64,000 bases of DNA, taken from NCBI RefSeq assembly GCF_000955905.1, contig NZ_CP011097.1:693957-757956 (forward strand), written 5' to 3'. The position numbers were made by a program, and so were the translations under genes. Source of the stretch: Candidatus Nitrosotenuis cloacae (lineage in GTDB: Archaea; Thermoproteota; Nitrososphaeria; Nitrososphaerales; Nitrosopumilaceae). Position 1 is the stretch's first letter, and each line of letters opens with the position of its first letter. Positions 1 through 8,795 of the stretch are shown in pieces. The notes below the pieces were generated by a model. The model was not told the origin of the DNA, ran no database searches, and worked only from the letters and a program-made list of their open reading frames with translations.

Positions 1-443
1 GTACAATGGGTTGGGGATTCCCGGCAGCAATTGGTGCAAAGGCAGCAAGACCTGACTTGCCGGTAGTGGACATTGCAGGAGATGGCAGCTTTAACATGAC
101 AGAAAACTCGCTAGCTACATCTGTTTTGGATAATTTACCAGTTATTGTGTTCCTAGTAAACAACTACACACTAGGAATGGTTGCACAGTGGCAGCGAACA
201 TTCTATGATAGAAGAATGATTGGCGTTGATCAAAAGCAATGCCCTGACTATTGCAAGCTAGCCGAATCATATGGCGCGCAAGGAATCCGAGTCGGAAACT
301 TGGATGAATTGGGCCAAGCAATCAAGGCAGGACTCAAATCCGATGTTGCAACAGTAATTGACATTCCAATTGACCCAGAAGAAGACGTATTGCCGTTTGT
401 AGCGCCAGGAACCTCACTCAAGGACATGATCCTCCCATCTTAG
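1..443 (+). CDS. ilvB: Acetolactate synthase large subunit, C-terminal part (partial)
   Basis: This is the 3' end of a gene that begins before the window. The reading frame is open from the first bases. The visible 145 residues form the thiamine-diphosphate binding domain of acetohydroxyacid synthase. An MGWGFPAAIGAK motif is followed by GDGSFNM and then VNN about 28 residues later, the GDG...NN signature that binds Mg2+ and ThDP. The enzyme condenses two pyruvates, or pyruvate with 2-oxobutyrate, as the first common step to valine, leucine and isoleucine. The small subunit starts directly after the stop codon, so the two subunits are probably translated together. The family and operon position make the call firm; only the C-terminal quarter is seen. 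Confidence 0.93.
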   Translation, partial: TMGWGFPAAIGAKAARPDLPVVDIAGDGSFNMTENSLATSVLDNLPVIVFLVNNYTLGMVAQWQRTFYDRRMIGVDQKQCPDYCKLAESYGAQGIRVGNLDELGQAIKAGLKSDVATVIDIPIDPEEDVLPFVAPGTSLKDMILPS

Positions 444-938
444 GTGGATACAATGGTGTGGGCAATCCTATCAATTTTAGTAGAAAACAAGCCTGGAATA
501 CTATTCAAGGTGACTCATTTGTTTCGTTCTAGAAACTTTAACATTGATTCTATTTCAGTTGGCGTAACTCAAAACCCAGAGTTTTCCAAGATGACAATCA
601 CCACAATTGGTGATGAAAAGCAGATAGAGCAAATTGTAAAGCAACTAGACAAAATGATTGACACAATAGAGGTAAAGAGACTAGATGACAAAAAAACCGT
701 ATTCAGGGAGTTGTCTTTGTTTCGAGTCAAGGTCTCAAAACCATCGGATTCAATGGAGATAAACAATATTGCAAATTCGTTTGGCGCCAAGGTACACGAT
801 GCTCGAAAGGACTCACTCATGGTAGAATTGACCTCCACGCCTGACCAAATTAACAATCTTCAAGAGTTACTTGCACCATACGAAATACTAGACATTGCAC
901 GAACAGGTGTTGCAGCACTACAAAGGGGCGGAGACTGA
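444..938 (+). CDS. ilvN: Acetolactate synthase small (regulatory) subunit
   Basis: The 164-residue product has an N-terminal ACT domain (about residues 5-80, with the LVENKPGILFKVTHLF pattern) and a C-terminal regulatory domain, the usual length and order for IlvN/IlvH. It activates the large subunit and carries feedback regulation by branched-chain amino acids (family knowledge). GTG at 444 follows the ilvB stop with no gap, and an ATG three codons later is an alternative start. The stop codon overlaps the leuA start, so ilvB-ilvN-leuA is one translationally coupled unit. No ilvC lies between ilvN and leuA, unlike many operons of this pathway. Confidence 0.93.
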   Translation: MDTMVWAILSILVENKPGILFKVTHLFRSRNFNIDSISVGVTQNPEFSKMTITTIGDEKQIEQIVKQLDKMIDTIEVKRLDDKKTVFRELSLFRVKVSKPSDSMEINNIANSFGAKVHDARKDSLMVELTSTPDQINNLQELLAPYEILDIARTGVAALQRGGD

Positions 939-2458
939 TGCGAGTTAGAATATTTGATACCACACTACGAGATGGCGAGCAAACACCAGGTGTTGCATTA
1001 TCGCCAGAAAAGAAACTATCCATTGCAAAAAGACTGGATGAATTGGGCGTTGATGCAATAGAGGCAGGCTTTCCAGTAATATCTGAAGGAGAGCAACAAG
1101 GAATCAAACTAATCACAAAGGCCGGACTAAACGCAGAGATTTGTGGCCTAGCTAGGACCAACAAAAAGGATATCGATGCAGCAATTGACTGCGGTCTCAA
1201 ATACATTCACACATTCATTGCAACATCGGACATTCACTTGCAGTACAAGCTAAAGATGACTCGAGAGCAGGCACTAGCAAAGGCAATTGAGGCGGTAGAG
1301 TATGGCAAAGCACATGGACTACAAGTAGAGTTTTCAGCAGAGGATGCCACTAGAACTGATAGGACATTTCTAAAGCATGTCTTCTCTGAGGTAGCAAAGG
1401 CTGGTGCAGACAGAGTGGACATTCCAGATACTGTAGGTTATTCCACTCCTCAATACATTGCAGAAATCACAAAAGACACAATTGCAGCAACCAAGTTACC
1501 AGTTTCAGTTCACTGTCACAATGACTTTGGGTTGGCAGTTGCAAATGCCATTTCTGGAATACAGGCGGGGGCTGCATGTGCACATGTTACAATAAATGGA
1601 ATTGGCGAGCGAGCAGGAAATGCATCACTGGAAGAGCTAGTCATGGCATTACAATGTTTGCAATTTGATGGACAAAAATGGGAAACCGGAATCAACACCA
1701 AGCTACTATATGAAACCTCAAAGTTTGTATCAAACTTGGTTGGAATCAAGGTCCAGCCAAACAAGGCAATAGTGGGTGAGAATGCATTTGGCCACGAGTC
1801 CGGCATCCACACACATGGCATTTTGAATAATCCATTGACATACGAGCCAATCAGCCCAGAATTAGTTGGCAGAACACGTTGGCTCCAAGTAGGAAAGCAT
1901 GCCGGCATTCATGGAATATCTGCAATGCTAGAAGAATATGGAGTAAAGCCATCAGAGGATCAGCTAAAGCAAATTTTGGATAAAGTCAAGGGAATTGGTG
2001 ACCAAGGAAAGCAGGTAACCGAAGTGGAACTATTATCAATAGCAAATGAAATCTTATCAGAGCATCCAATAAAGAGAATAGTCCAGCTAGCCGGATTTTC
2101 CGTCTCTACTGGTATAGGTACGATGCCGTATGCGTTTGTCAAGCTAAACATTGATGGGGTTGATTATGTCGGAACTGACTATGGGGTTGGACCAGTTGAC
2201 GCAGCACTTAGTGCCATTCAGAAAATCACCGGCGAGATTACAAAGGTGCGAGTCAAAGAATACAAGTTGGACTCTATTTCCGGCGGTGCAGATGCACTCT
2301 GTGAGGTTACCATTAAAGTCGAGGATGCCTATGGGAATGTCGCATCTGCAAAATCAATTGGAGAGGATATAGTGACCACAAGCGTTCAGGCAGTAATTGA
2401 GGGCATTAACCGAATAATGTTCAAAAAAACCCTCAAGCAGAAAAAAATCGGCAGCTAG
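938..2458 (+). CDS. leuA: 2-isopropylmalate synthase family protein
   Basis: The 506-residue protein starts with the HMGL-like TIM barrel: FDTTLRDGEQTPGV near residue 6, and the metal-binding HCHNDFGLA near residue 190. The C-terminal third (about 370-506) matches the LeuA allosteric dimer domain. It should condense acetyl-CoA with 2-oxoisovalerate, the first committed leucine step. The ATG overlaps the ilvN stop by one base. A leuB-like dehydrogenase follows. Citramalate and homocitrate synthases share the fold and cannot be fully excluded from sequence alone, but the operon favours leucine synthesis. Confidence 0.88.
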   Translation: MRVRIFDTTLRDGEQTPGVALSPEKKLSIAKRLDELGVDAIEAGFPVISEGEQQGIKLITKAGLNAEICGLARTNKKDIDAAIDCGLKYIHTFIATSDIHLQYKLKMTREQALAKAIEAVEYGKAHGLQVEFSAEDATRTDRTFLKHVFSEVAKAGADRVDIPDTVGYSTPQYIAEITKDTIAATKLPVSVHCHNDFGLAVANAISGIQAGAACAHVTINGIGERAGNASLEELVMALQCLQFDGQKWETGINTKLLYETSKFVSNLVGIKVQPNKAIVGENAFGHESGIHTHGILNNPLTYEPISPELVGRTRWLQVGKHAGIHGISAMLEEYGVKPSEDQLKQILDKVKGIGDQGKQVTEVELLSIANEILSEHPIKRIVQLAGFSVSTGIGTMPYAFVKLNIDGVDYVGTDYGVGPVDAALSAIQKITGEITKVRVKEYKLDSISGGADALCEVTIKVEDAYGNVASAKSIGEDIVTTSVQAVIEGINRIMFKKTLKQKKIGS

Positions 2459-2470
2459 GACTGACCATAC

Positions 2471-3484
2471 TTGTACAAGATTTCACTAATTACTGGTGAT
2501 GGTATTGGACCGGAGCTATCAGAATCTGTTGTGTCTGTGTTAGATACGATTCACGACAAATTGGATGTCAAATTTGATATTCAAAAATTGCTTGCCGGTG
2601 ATATTGCGCTAAAGCAGTATGGCAAGGCATTGCCTGATCAGACATTAGATGCAATCAAAAAGTCTGATGTCTGCATGAAAGCACCTGTTGGCGAGTCTGC
2701 CGCCGATGTAATTGTGGTGTTGAGGCGGATGCTTGATTTGTATGCAAACATCAGACCTGCAAAATCATACCCTGGAATGAATGCACTAAAGGATGGAATA
2801 GACATGGTCATAGTTAGGGAAAACACCGAAGATCTTTACACTGGACAAGAGTTTGAGGTGCCAGGAGCTGCTGTTGCATTTAGGATTATTTCTGAAAAGG
2901 CATCTGAGAAAATTGCAAAATATGCATTTGAGACTGCAAAACTACGAAATGGCAAAAAAAGAGTAACCTGTGTACACAAGTCTAATGTAATGAGAAAAAC
3001 AGATGGCTTGTTCTCTAGGGTTTGCACCGAGGTCTCTAGATCATACCCTGATGTGTCATTTGATCAAATGTATGTGGATGCATGTGCAATGAATCTCATT
3101 AGACGCCCTGAAACATTTGATGTCATAGTTACTACGAATCTCTTTGGTGATATTTTATCTGATGAATCATCCGAAGTAGTCGGTGGTTTAGGAATGGCGC
3201 CAGCTGCAAACATTGGTGATAACTTTGCATTATTTGAGCCAGTTCATGGTGCGGCATTTGATATTGCAGGAAAAGGAATTGCAAATCCATCATCGTTTAT
3301 CTTGTCTGCAAAAATGATGCTTGAATGGTTGGGTAAAAAGCATAATGACTCTAAATGCTTTGATGTTGCCAAGAAATTAGAGTCTGCAGTGTATGGTGTC
3401 GTGAATAAGGGAATTAAGACGCAAGATATCGGTGGGACAAAGACTACATCTGAGTTTACTAAAGAAATAATTTCGTTATTCTAG
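2471..3484 (+). CDS. leuB: Isopropylmalate/isocitrate dehydrogenase family protein
   Basis: A 337-residue beta-decarboxylating dehydrogenase. It has the N-terminal ITGDGIGPE motif, a RENTEDLYTG substrate loop near residue 118, the metal-binding stretch TNLFGDILSDE near residue 222, and EPVHGAAFDIAG near residue 258 (cofactor loop). The start is TTG, 12 bp after the leuA stop. The position behind leuA favours 3-isopropylmalate dehydrogenase. The RENTEDLY loop also occurs in NAD-type isocitrate and homoisocitrate dehydrogenases, so substrate is inferred from the operon rather than from the residues. Confidence 0.82.
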   Translation: MYKISLITGDGIGPELSESVVSVLDTIHDKLDVKFDIQKLLAGDIALKQYGKALPDQTLDAIKKSDVCMKAPVGESAADVIVVLRRMLDLYANIRPAKSYPGMNALKDGIDMVIVRENTEDLYTGQEFEVPGAAVAFRIISEKASEKIAKYAFETAKLRNGKKRVTCVHKSNVMRKTDGLFSRVCTEVSRSYPDVSFDQMYVDACAMNLIRRPETFDVIVTTNLFGDILSDESSEVVGGLGMAPAANIGDNFALFEPVHGAAFDIAGKGIANPSSFILSAKMMLEWLGKKHNDSKCFDVAKKLESAVYGVVNKGIKTQDIGGTKTTSEFTKEIISLF

Positions 3485-3596
3485 CTGGTCTGGTTCAAAT
3501 TTGATTCTCCGCGCAATTTGTGGGGGGTATAGACAGAGCACTTCCCTTTGACCTTTTTTCAAAACACTAAACTATCTGACTTCATTATGCAAGACA

Positions 3597-3920
3597 ATGA
3601 AAGAAAGTCAGGTTCTTGCCAGACGAAATCTTTCTCAACTTAATGCTACTATAATTGCAGGAATGTTGATCTTTTTAACCATAAATGATTTGATTCCTAC
3701 TGAACCTATCAAATCTGTAATTGTTGCTTCTACAATATTTGGTTTTTCTTGTCTAGTAATATCAATTGGATTATGTATTGTAGATACAAAACACCAAGTC
3801 ATGTTTTCAGATGAACGACTAATGAAACGATTTGATTATGCAAAAACATTATTTTTTTCTGGAATTCTTCTCTTGTTTGTAACTGTTGCTTTGGTTTTAA
3901 TTTCAAGATTCTATTCTTAA
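3597..3920 (+). CDS. Small membrane protein, unknown function
   Basis: 107 residues with three predicted transmembrane segments: about 16-32, 39-63 and 84-105. A short charged loop (KHQVMFSDERLMKRFDYAK) lies between the second and third. I do not recognise the family. It stands alone between the leucine operon and a convergent gene, at the left edge of the accessory region. The ATG is preceded by an AT-rich stretch. Confidence 0.6.
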   Translation: MKESQVLARRNLSQLNATIIAGMLIFLTINDLIPTEPIKSVIVASTIFGFSCLVISIGLCIVDTKHQVMFSDERLMKRFDYAKTLFFSGILLLFVTVALVLISRFYS

Positions 3921-3974
3921 AGTAATCTCATCAAATCATTTTTCTAAAATCGAAGTTTTTGAATTTTCTAAATT

Positions 3975-4724
3975 CTAGCAATGTTTGGGTTTGGAATTGT
4001 TTACTGACTGCTCTTTCCAAGACAATCTGATCTGCAAAATACCGAATGCGATCACAATACAGGTAAGAGCAAGTACGATGTTATTTGTATGTAGAGTCGT
4101 GGTGGTACTAGATGGTTCAATTTGTAAAAATACACCTTTTTCAAGAGATTGTTGGATGTATGATTGCGGAAGTTTAGCTATATCTCCACTTCTGAATCGA
4201 TTAATTTCATTTGCTGTAAGTAATACAAAAAATGGTTTATCACCTTCAAAGGTGTATTTAATCATCCCACTGCCAAAGTATTTTCGATCATCGTTGTTCT
4301 TTTTTATAGGGAAATTTGCTGTATAGTATTGATTATCCATTAGACTTTTTTCTGAATTCACTGCAAATGGAAACATGATGAAATACTCTTCATCTAACAA
4401 GTTCCATGCATCTTCAGGCAGATCTGGAAACTCCATTGTAACTTCAACTGTGATTGGATTTTGTGCACTCAATGCAGTTGTTTTTAATAGCAAATTAGTT
4501 TCTGAATGATGACTAGCGATGATTTTACGGATTGTTTGGTTTTCTCCATTCGGAATGTATTCTTGAACTGCAAGAATAGCATCTTTTTCCACCACTATGG
4601 GTGGCACAAATTCGTATGTAGGATTAAACAATCCCAAATATGCAATAATCGTCAATATTATTAGTAAAGAAAGACCAAGAACAGTAAAACCGTTGGCTTG
4701 TTTTTTAGTTATAGTCATTTCCAA
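3975..4724 (-). CDS. Two-pass membrane protein downstream of the OLD-type nuclease
   Basis: 249 residues. There is a transmembrane segment near the N-terminus (about 11-33) and another near the C-terminus (about 217-237), with roughly 180 residues between them that should lie outside the membrane. The middle part is beta-rich and has no motif I recognise. The start codon is four bases after the stop of the OLD-type nuclease, so the two genes are almost certainly co-transcribed. The pairing suggests a functional link, for example a membrane partner in a defence module, but this is inference. Confidence 0.6.
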   Translation of the reverse strand: MEMTITKKQANGFTVLGLSLLIILTIIAYLGLFNPTYEFVPPIVVEKDAILAVQEYIPNGENQTIRKIIASHHSETNLLLKTTALSAQNPITVEVTMEFPDLPEDAWNLLDEEYFIMFPFAVNSEKSLMDNQYYTANFPIKKNNDDRKYFGSGMIKYTFEGDKPFFVLLTANEINRFRSGDIAKLPQSYIQQSLEKGVFLQIEPSSTTTTLHTNNIVLALTCIVIAFGILQIRLSWKEQSVNNSKPKHC

Positions 4725-4728
4725 TACT

Positions 4729-6744
4729 CTATTTTTGTGACATCATTATTGCACGTGTTATCAGTGATTTAATTGATTTTAGCGCATCAGGGTTTTTTTC
4801 TGAAATTTGTTTTGCAAATTCAAACGCAACAGTGGGCTTGGAATTTCCATATTCCCGTTCAAGAGCATTATACAAATCCCCATTGATTTCTTTTAAGAGA
4901 TCTTCAAGATTTCCATAATCTATTAGTATTATTTTTTGATCTCCTCCAATACTTTCTTTTGTCATAAAACAATGATCCAGATGTTTTAACAAGCCTAACG
5001 AATTTCTATCTGAGAATACAATGTATGGGATGGTAAAAGCATCCAATAATTTTTGATACTTGGCAAAGTTGGAGTTTCCCCCCACATTAACTACTAAAAC
5101 ATCATTATTTGCAAGGTTAAGATCAGGCTCAATTGTTTGTAAGTATTCCGCTATTCCGAACAGATTCTTATCAGATTCACCCTCAGTCAATATGACACAT
5201 TTTGCAAAAAATATTCTGGTGTCAATCTGATGCTTTAGTCTACTTCTTTGCTGATCAAATTCTTCTTTGTTTATAATTGAGATTTTACTTTGTTCGTTGG
5301 CCCTTTTGACATAAATTATGTTTGCAGATTTTTCAAAAATCAGATAATGTGTTAGTTCTGGAGAATGCGTTATTATGATAAATTGATTGGTTTCATTCTC
5401 CTGAATTTTTGATATTAATGCTCTCATCTTTGGTGGATGGAGATTGAGTGTAGGCTCGTCCATCAGAATAACTGAATTTTCAGTTCCAAACGCGGTAGTA
5501 ACCAAATATAGAATTTCAGATATTCCAGAACCGACCTGATCAATCGAATAATGTAATTTTGATGTCTTGTTAACTATGATGATCTTTGGAAATTTCGGCT
5601 CGCTTTTGAGATCAACTTTTGACACTCTTGGTCTTTTTTCTATTATGTAATCTAGAATCACATCAAATTCCAGATCATCTGATCTACATAGTTCATCAAA
5701 AGCATCTTTAATTGTCGAATATCTTTCCCGGTCTGACAGCTTGGGTGAATTTCGTAAACTAAACAAAAATTGTGCCATATTACTTCCATCTTCTTTTAGA
5801 TTATCCGTAAACCCTATGTCTTTCTTCTGTGCACGTGATTCTAGGGTATCATTGAACCAATTAGTCTGGCTTGCTTCTCCACCTTGGTTGTAACTTCTCT
5901 CGAATTGAATCTCTTTTGCCATCTCTGACATCATTATCTGGTTTAGTCTTATACCGCTACCTGACTGTCTTATTCCATTGGCAAGAATTTTCCCAAGAAC
6001 GTCTGCAAATGAAAAATCAGTATTACTGTGTGCGTCAATATCCAAAAATGTCATTATGTTTTGAATTATTGTTCTGCCGTTGTCCGGCATATTGTAATTC
6101 GAATCTCGTCTATAATTTTCCACTTTAAGAAACCCATTTGGATTAGAGTCGCAGAATCTATTTGTTTCCGATATTGGATTGTTGGATTCCGCTAATCGCT
6201 CTAAAACCTCATGAAGCGGAGGTTCCTTGATATCTGGATATCCATCTTTCTCAGTTGATTTATTTGATATCAAAAAATAGCTTGAAACAAAACGACTAAA
6301 GAACACTAATCCTAATTTCTTGAATTCTAATTCAACAAACGGTTCAAATCCTGATCTATCAAGACTTTTTCTCCATGAAAGTCGAATTACCAAATATCGA
6401 AACAATTCAATTAGATTTTCAAAGTTTTTGAATTCATAAAATCTAGACATGTTATTTGGAGGTTCCAGATGAAAGCTAAGAAATTCTACTAGTAATCGTG
6501 ATTCTGATCTTGATAGAATCATGTCTGATTCAAGAGACGCACTTGATGTTTTAGGAAACATTTCAGATTCATTAAGGTCTTTTTTATTTGCTAGAGTGTT
6601 AACAAGTAATTTCACAATTCTAAAAATATTCGATTTGCCAGAATTATTAGGCCCAGCAATTACATTATTTTTTGCTAATTCTATGGTATTGCCGTTTGAA
6701 TAAGAATACAGATTATCAAATTTCAAACTGTTAATGTAGACCAT
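4729..6744 (-). CDS. OLD-family ATPase/TOPRIM nuclease
   Basis: 671 residues. The N-terminus is a RecF/SMC-like ATPase: Walker A GPNNSGKSN near residue 32, an ABC-like signature region, and a Walker B-type ILMDEPTLNLHPPK near residue 425, followed by ITHSPEL (switch histidine). From about residue 515 there is a TOPRIM-like domain with LTEGESDKNLF and later VFSDRNS. The second acidic residue of the usual TOPRIM DxD is not obvious (DRNS), so nuclease activity is not certain. OLD proteins act in phage exclusion and DNA metabolism, alone (class 1) or with partners such as a UvrD-like helicase (class 2, as in Gabija). Here the direct partner is a membrane protein. The gene borders phage-derived genes, so a defence role is plausible. 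Confidence 0.82.
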   Translation of the reverse strand: MVYINSLKFDNLYSYSNGNTIELAKNNVIAGPNNSGKSNIFRIVKLLVNTLANKKDLNESEMFPKTSSASLESDMILSRSESRLLVEFLSFHLEPPNNMSRFYEFKNFENLIELFRYLVIRLSWRKSLDRSGFEPFVELEFKKLGLVFFSRFVSSYFLISNKSTEKDGYPDIKEPPLHEVLERLAESNNPISETNRFCDSNPNGFLKVENYRRDSNYNMPDNGRTIIQNIMTFLDIDAHSNTDFSFADVLGKILANGIRQSGSGIRLNQIMMSEMAKEIQFERSYNQGGEASQTNWFNDTLESRAQKKDIGFTDNLKEDGSNMAQFLFSLRNSPKLSDRERYSTIKDAFDELCRSDDLEFDVILDYIIEKRPRVSKVDLKSEPKFPKIIIVNKTSKLHYSIDQVGSGISEILYLVTTAFGTENSVILMDEPTLNLHPPKMRALISKIQENETNQFIIITHSPELTHYLIFEKSANIIYVKRANEQSKISIINKEEFDQQRSRLKHQIDTRIFFAKCVILTEGESDKNLFGIAEYLQTIEPDLNLANNDVLVVNVGGNSNFAKYQKLLDAFTIPYIVFSDRNSLGLLKHLDHCFMTKESIGGDQKIILIDYGNLEDLLKEINGDLYNALEREYGNSKPTVAFEFAKQISEKNPDALKSIKSLITRAIMMSQK

Positions 6745-6824
6745 AGAAACAATCAGTGCCTTCTTTGTTTAAAATTATCTAAATATGGACGAATGTGAGA
6801 ATGTGATTAAATCATAGTTCTAAA

Positions 6825-7070
6825 CAGGTCAATTTGAGCCAAATTTGACGCTCATTTAATGCCGTTTGAAACCAAAAATCATCAAATGCCACGCACGTTT
6901 GATCAAATGAAAACCTCAAACTCACTCAAACAGGCACATTTGAACGCCTATTTCACAGGCATTGAATTTAATTTCAAACCCGTTTAATTTTTTGATTTAA
7001 TTAAACGTCTTTTCAAACCGACGTTAAATTATCCAGTTTGAGCGAAATCTTGTCGTATATTTTGATGGAC
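6825..7070. repeat. Dense TTTGA/TCAAA motif array
   Basis: The non-coding interval 6745-7209 holds at least 14 copies of TTTGA or its complement TCAAA within about 235 bp. They start near 6833, 6844, 6865, 6882, 6898, 6903, 6916, 6926, 6939, 6974, 6991, 7013, 7037 and 7061. Several are extended to GTTTGA, and one pair forms GTTTGATCAAATG. At random fewer than two would be expected. Iteron-like protein binding, an element origin, or a regulatory region for the flanking genes are all possible. The rest of the interval shows no gene. Confidence 0.55.
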
Positions 7071-7209
7071 TTGACGTCATTTAGATTCCGCTTGATGTGC
7101 CATGAGATAGATTCGTTTATGTCTAGATTCCGTCTGTCTTACGGGGATAGTACGAGAATTTTTTCGTAGTATTAGTATTGATTTAATATATTTCTAAATT
7201 TGACTAGAT

Positions 7210-8388
7210 TCAATATTGTACGCTCTTTTTGCCTACTAACTCCAACAAGTCTTTTGGATATTTCTTTCTATATTCTGCGGAAACATCATCAGGGACAAAC
7301 TTGAGGTTGCTAGTATCTATTGCGGAGCTATATGTGGATGTGAAATAACACTCATACTCTTGCTTAAAGTCAATCTCGGGATCCCTTTTTTCTGACTCGA
7401 TGAATTTTTTGCTTAGAATGTTATGGTCTATTCCAATTTGGTATGGCACTCTGAAGGGAAACCAGTCCAAGATAAAGCCCAAATCTTTCTTGTATTTGCC
7501 TTTCTTCCATAATGCATTAACTCTGTCTACTAATGTCTGATGGGTGTCATCTTTTACTGGAATGTCGAATTGCTTTCCAAGTACCTTCATTGACTCCATC
7601 CAGTAGTTATAGTAAAATCCTCGACGCCCATTGGGAGTAGACTCTAGTATAAAATCCGCATCATCTCTTTGAGCCAAGTTTGGCTTCAAAGCATTCATTG
7701 CTGATTGGTCTTGCCTCATTCCAGTGTGTGCTGCCTCTGTGAAAAATATTGCAATGAGATCATCTGCTCCCCTAAATGACTGGGCTTTTTCCTGTCTTAC
7801 CATGGCCCATGCAAAGGCCCTAGTGCCATTTGTAAACTCTATTGTTGGCTCTGGCCCAAATTTCTTTTTTCTGATCAAATCTGATTCATGTATTTTTTCT
7901 GCCCCATCCATTGCCTCCTCCCAAGTCATACTGCCTGACTCTATTTTGGGAATGTATTCTGGATCAAAGTATCTAAAAGCATATCTTCCATCTGGATGAT
8001 CCTTGTCCATGAATAACTCGTAGAGTCTATACAGGACTTCTCTGGCCACTTTGAGCTCATTGCCTGCACCATATAGGATGTCATGACCTGCATAACGATC
8101 AAATACGTTGAGTGCAAATGATGTATTTACCGTCTCTGTGGCTCCAAGTTTTCTGGACTTGTTCATAATTACTCGGTGCTGGGTTTGGATTGCCATGTGA
8201 TAGTCTACTTGGAATGGCGCCAAGTCCTGTATTTGGCCTGTCAGCTTGGATAATGGATTTCCAAGCATTCTCCTAAAGTAGATAATATCTGTAGTAAACG
8301 ACCAGTTTTTCGTTTTTTTGTATTTCTTTTTTGCTCTCTTTTTTTGTGCAGCAAAGTATGCCTTAGTGTCCTCATCTGATATTCTCAT
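7210..8388 (-). CDS. Phage/provirus terminase large subunit, C-terminally short
   Basis: The chosen ATG overlaps the stop of the small-subunit gene (ATGA), giving 392 residues. The ATPase part is recognisable: a Q-motif-like region FQVDYHMAIQ, a Walker A-like NKSRKLGATET near residue 80 (alanine in the usual lysine position, as some terminases shift the lysine or arginine forward), and a Walker B-like IAIFFTEAAHTG near residue 215. A coupling motif, ILESTPNG, follows. Large terminases normally carry a C-terminal RNase H-like nuclease domain and reach 450-600 residues. Here the frame ends soon after the ATPase, so the nuclease is missing or reduced. No portal, capsid or tail genes follow. I read this as a provirus remnant. 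Confidence 0.75.
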   Translation of the reverse strand: MRISDEDTKAYFAAQKKRAKKKYKKTKNWSFTTDIIYFRRMLGNPLSKLTGQIQDLAPFQVDYHMAIQTQHRVIMNKSRKLGATETVNTSFALNVFDRYAGHDILYGAGNELKVAREVLYRLYELFMDKDHPDGRYAFRYFDPEYIPKIESGSMTWEEAMDGAEKIHESDLIRKKKFGPEPTIEFTNGTRAFAWAMVRQEKAQSFRGADDLIAIFFTEAAHTGMRQDQSAMNALKPNLAQRDDADFILESTPNGRRGFYYNYWMESMKVLGKQFDIPVKDDTHQTLVDRVNALWKKGKYKKDLGFILDWFPFRVPYQIGIDHNILSKKFIESEKRDPEIDFKQEYECYFTSTYSSAIDTSNLKFVPDDVSAEYRKKYPKDLLELVGKKSVQY

Positions 8389-8795
8389 TCTGTATCCTCG
8401 TCTGGATTGCTGTTTAGCAAAGCCCATTTTTTGGCACCAATGTTTGCCATGTCTATTAGGGTTCCACGCAACTCCGTGTAGATGTATCTTGGAACCTGTT
8501 GTTGGTTTTCTGTATATCTGTCTGCGTCTTTTTCCAGTCTTTTGCAAATTGATTGTGCTTTACCAATCAATGTGTCGTAGTAATTCGACATTCTCTGAGG
8601 TATTTCACTCCTATCTGTAGTTTGATTAGAATAAAATTCATCATTAAATTCTTTTTTATATTTGTAAACAGTGTCCTTATCGTATCCTGTTTGTGCAACT
8701 ATGTATGGTACTTCAAATCCCTGAGAAAGAAGATTCCAAATCTTGGATTTGATTTCTTTTTCTTCTTTTTTTGTTGGACGTCCAGCTCTTCTCAT
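8385..8795 (-). CDS. Terminase small subunit-like HTH protein
   Basis: 136 residues. The first third is a homeodomain-like helix-turn-helix with a GRPTKKEEKEIK lead-in and GYDKDTVYKYKKEF as the probable recognition helix. The rest is helical and charged, as in small terminase subunits that bind the packaging site. The stop overlaps the large-subunit start by four bases. A poly-A-rich, lysine-rich N-terminus fits DNA binding. Function follows mainly from the neighbour. Confidence 0.65.
   Translation of the reverse strand: MRRAGRPTKKEEKEIKSKIWNLLSQGFEVPYIVAQTGYDKDTVYKYKKEFNDEFYSNQTTDRSEIPQRMSNYYDTLIGKAQSICKRLEKDADRYTENQQQVPRYIYTELRGTLIDMANIGAKKWALLNSNPDEDTE

Noticed and set aside
3485-3596. 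GGTTCAAATTTGATTCTCCGC resembles a tRNA T-arm and 3' end
   Set aside because: The T-stem does not pair and no acceptor or anticodon arm is present; most likely chance.
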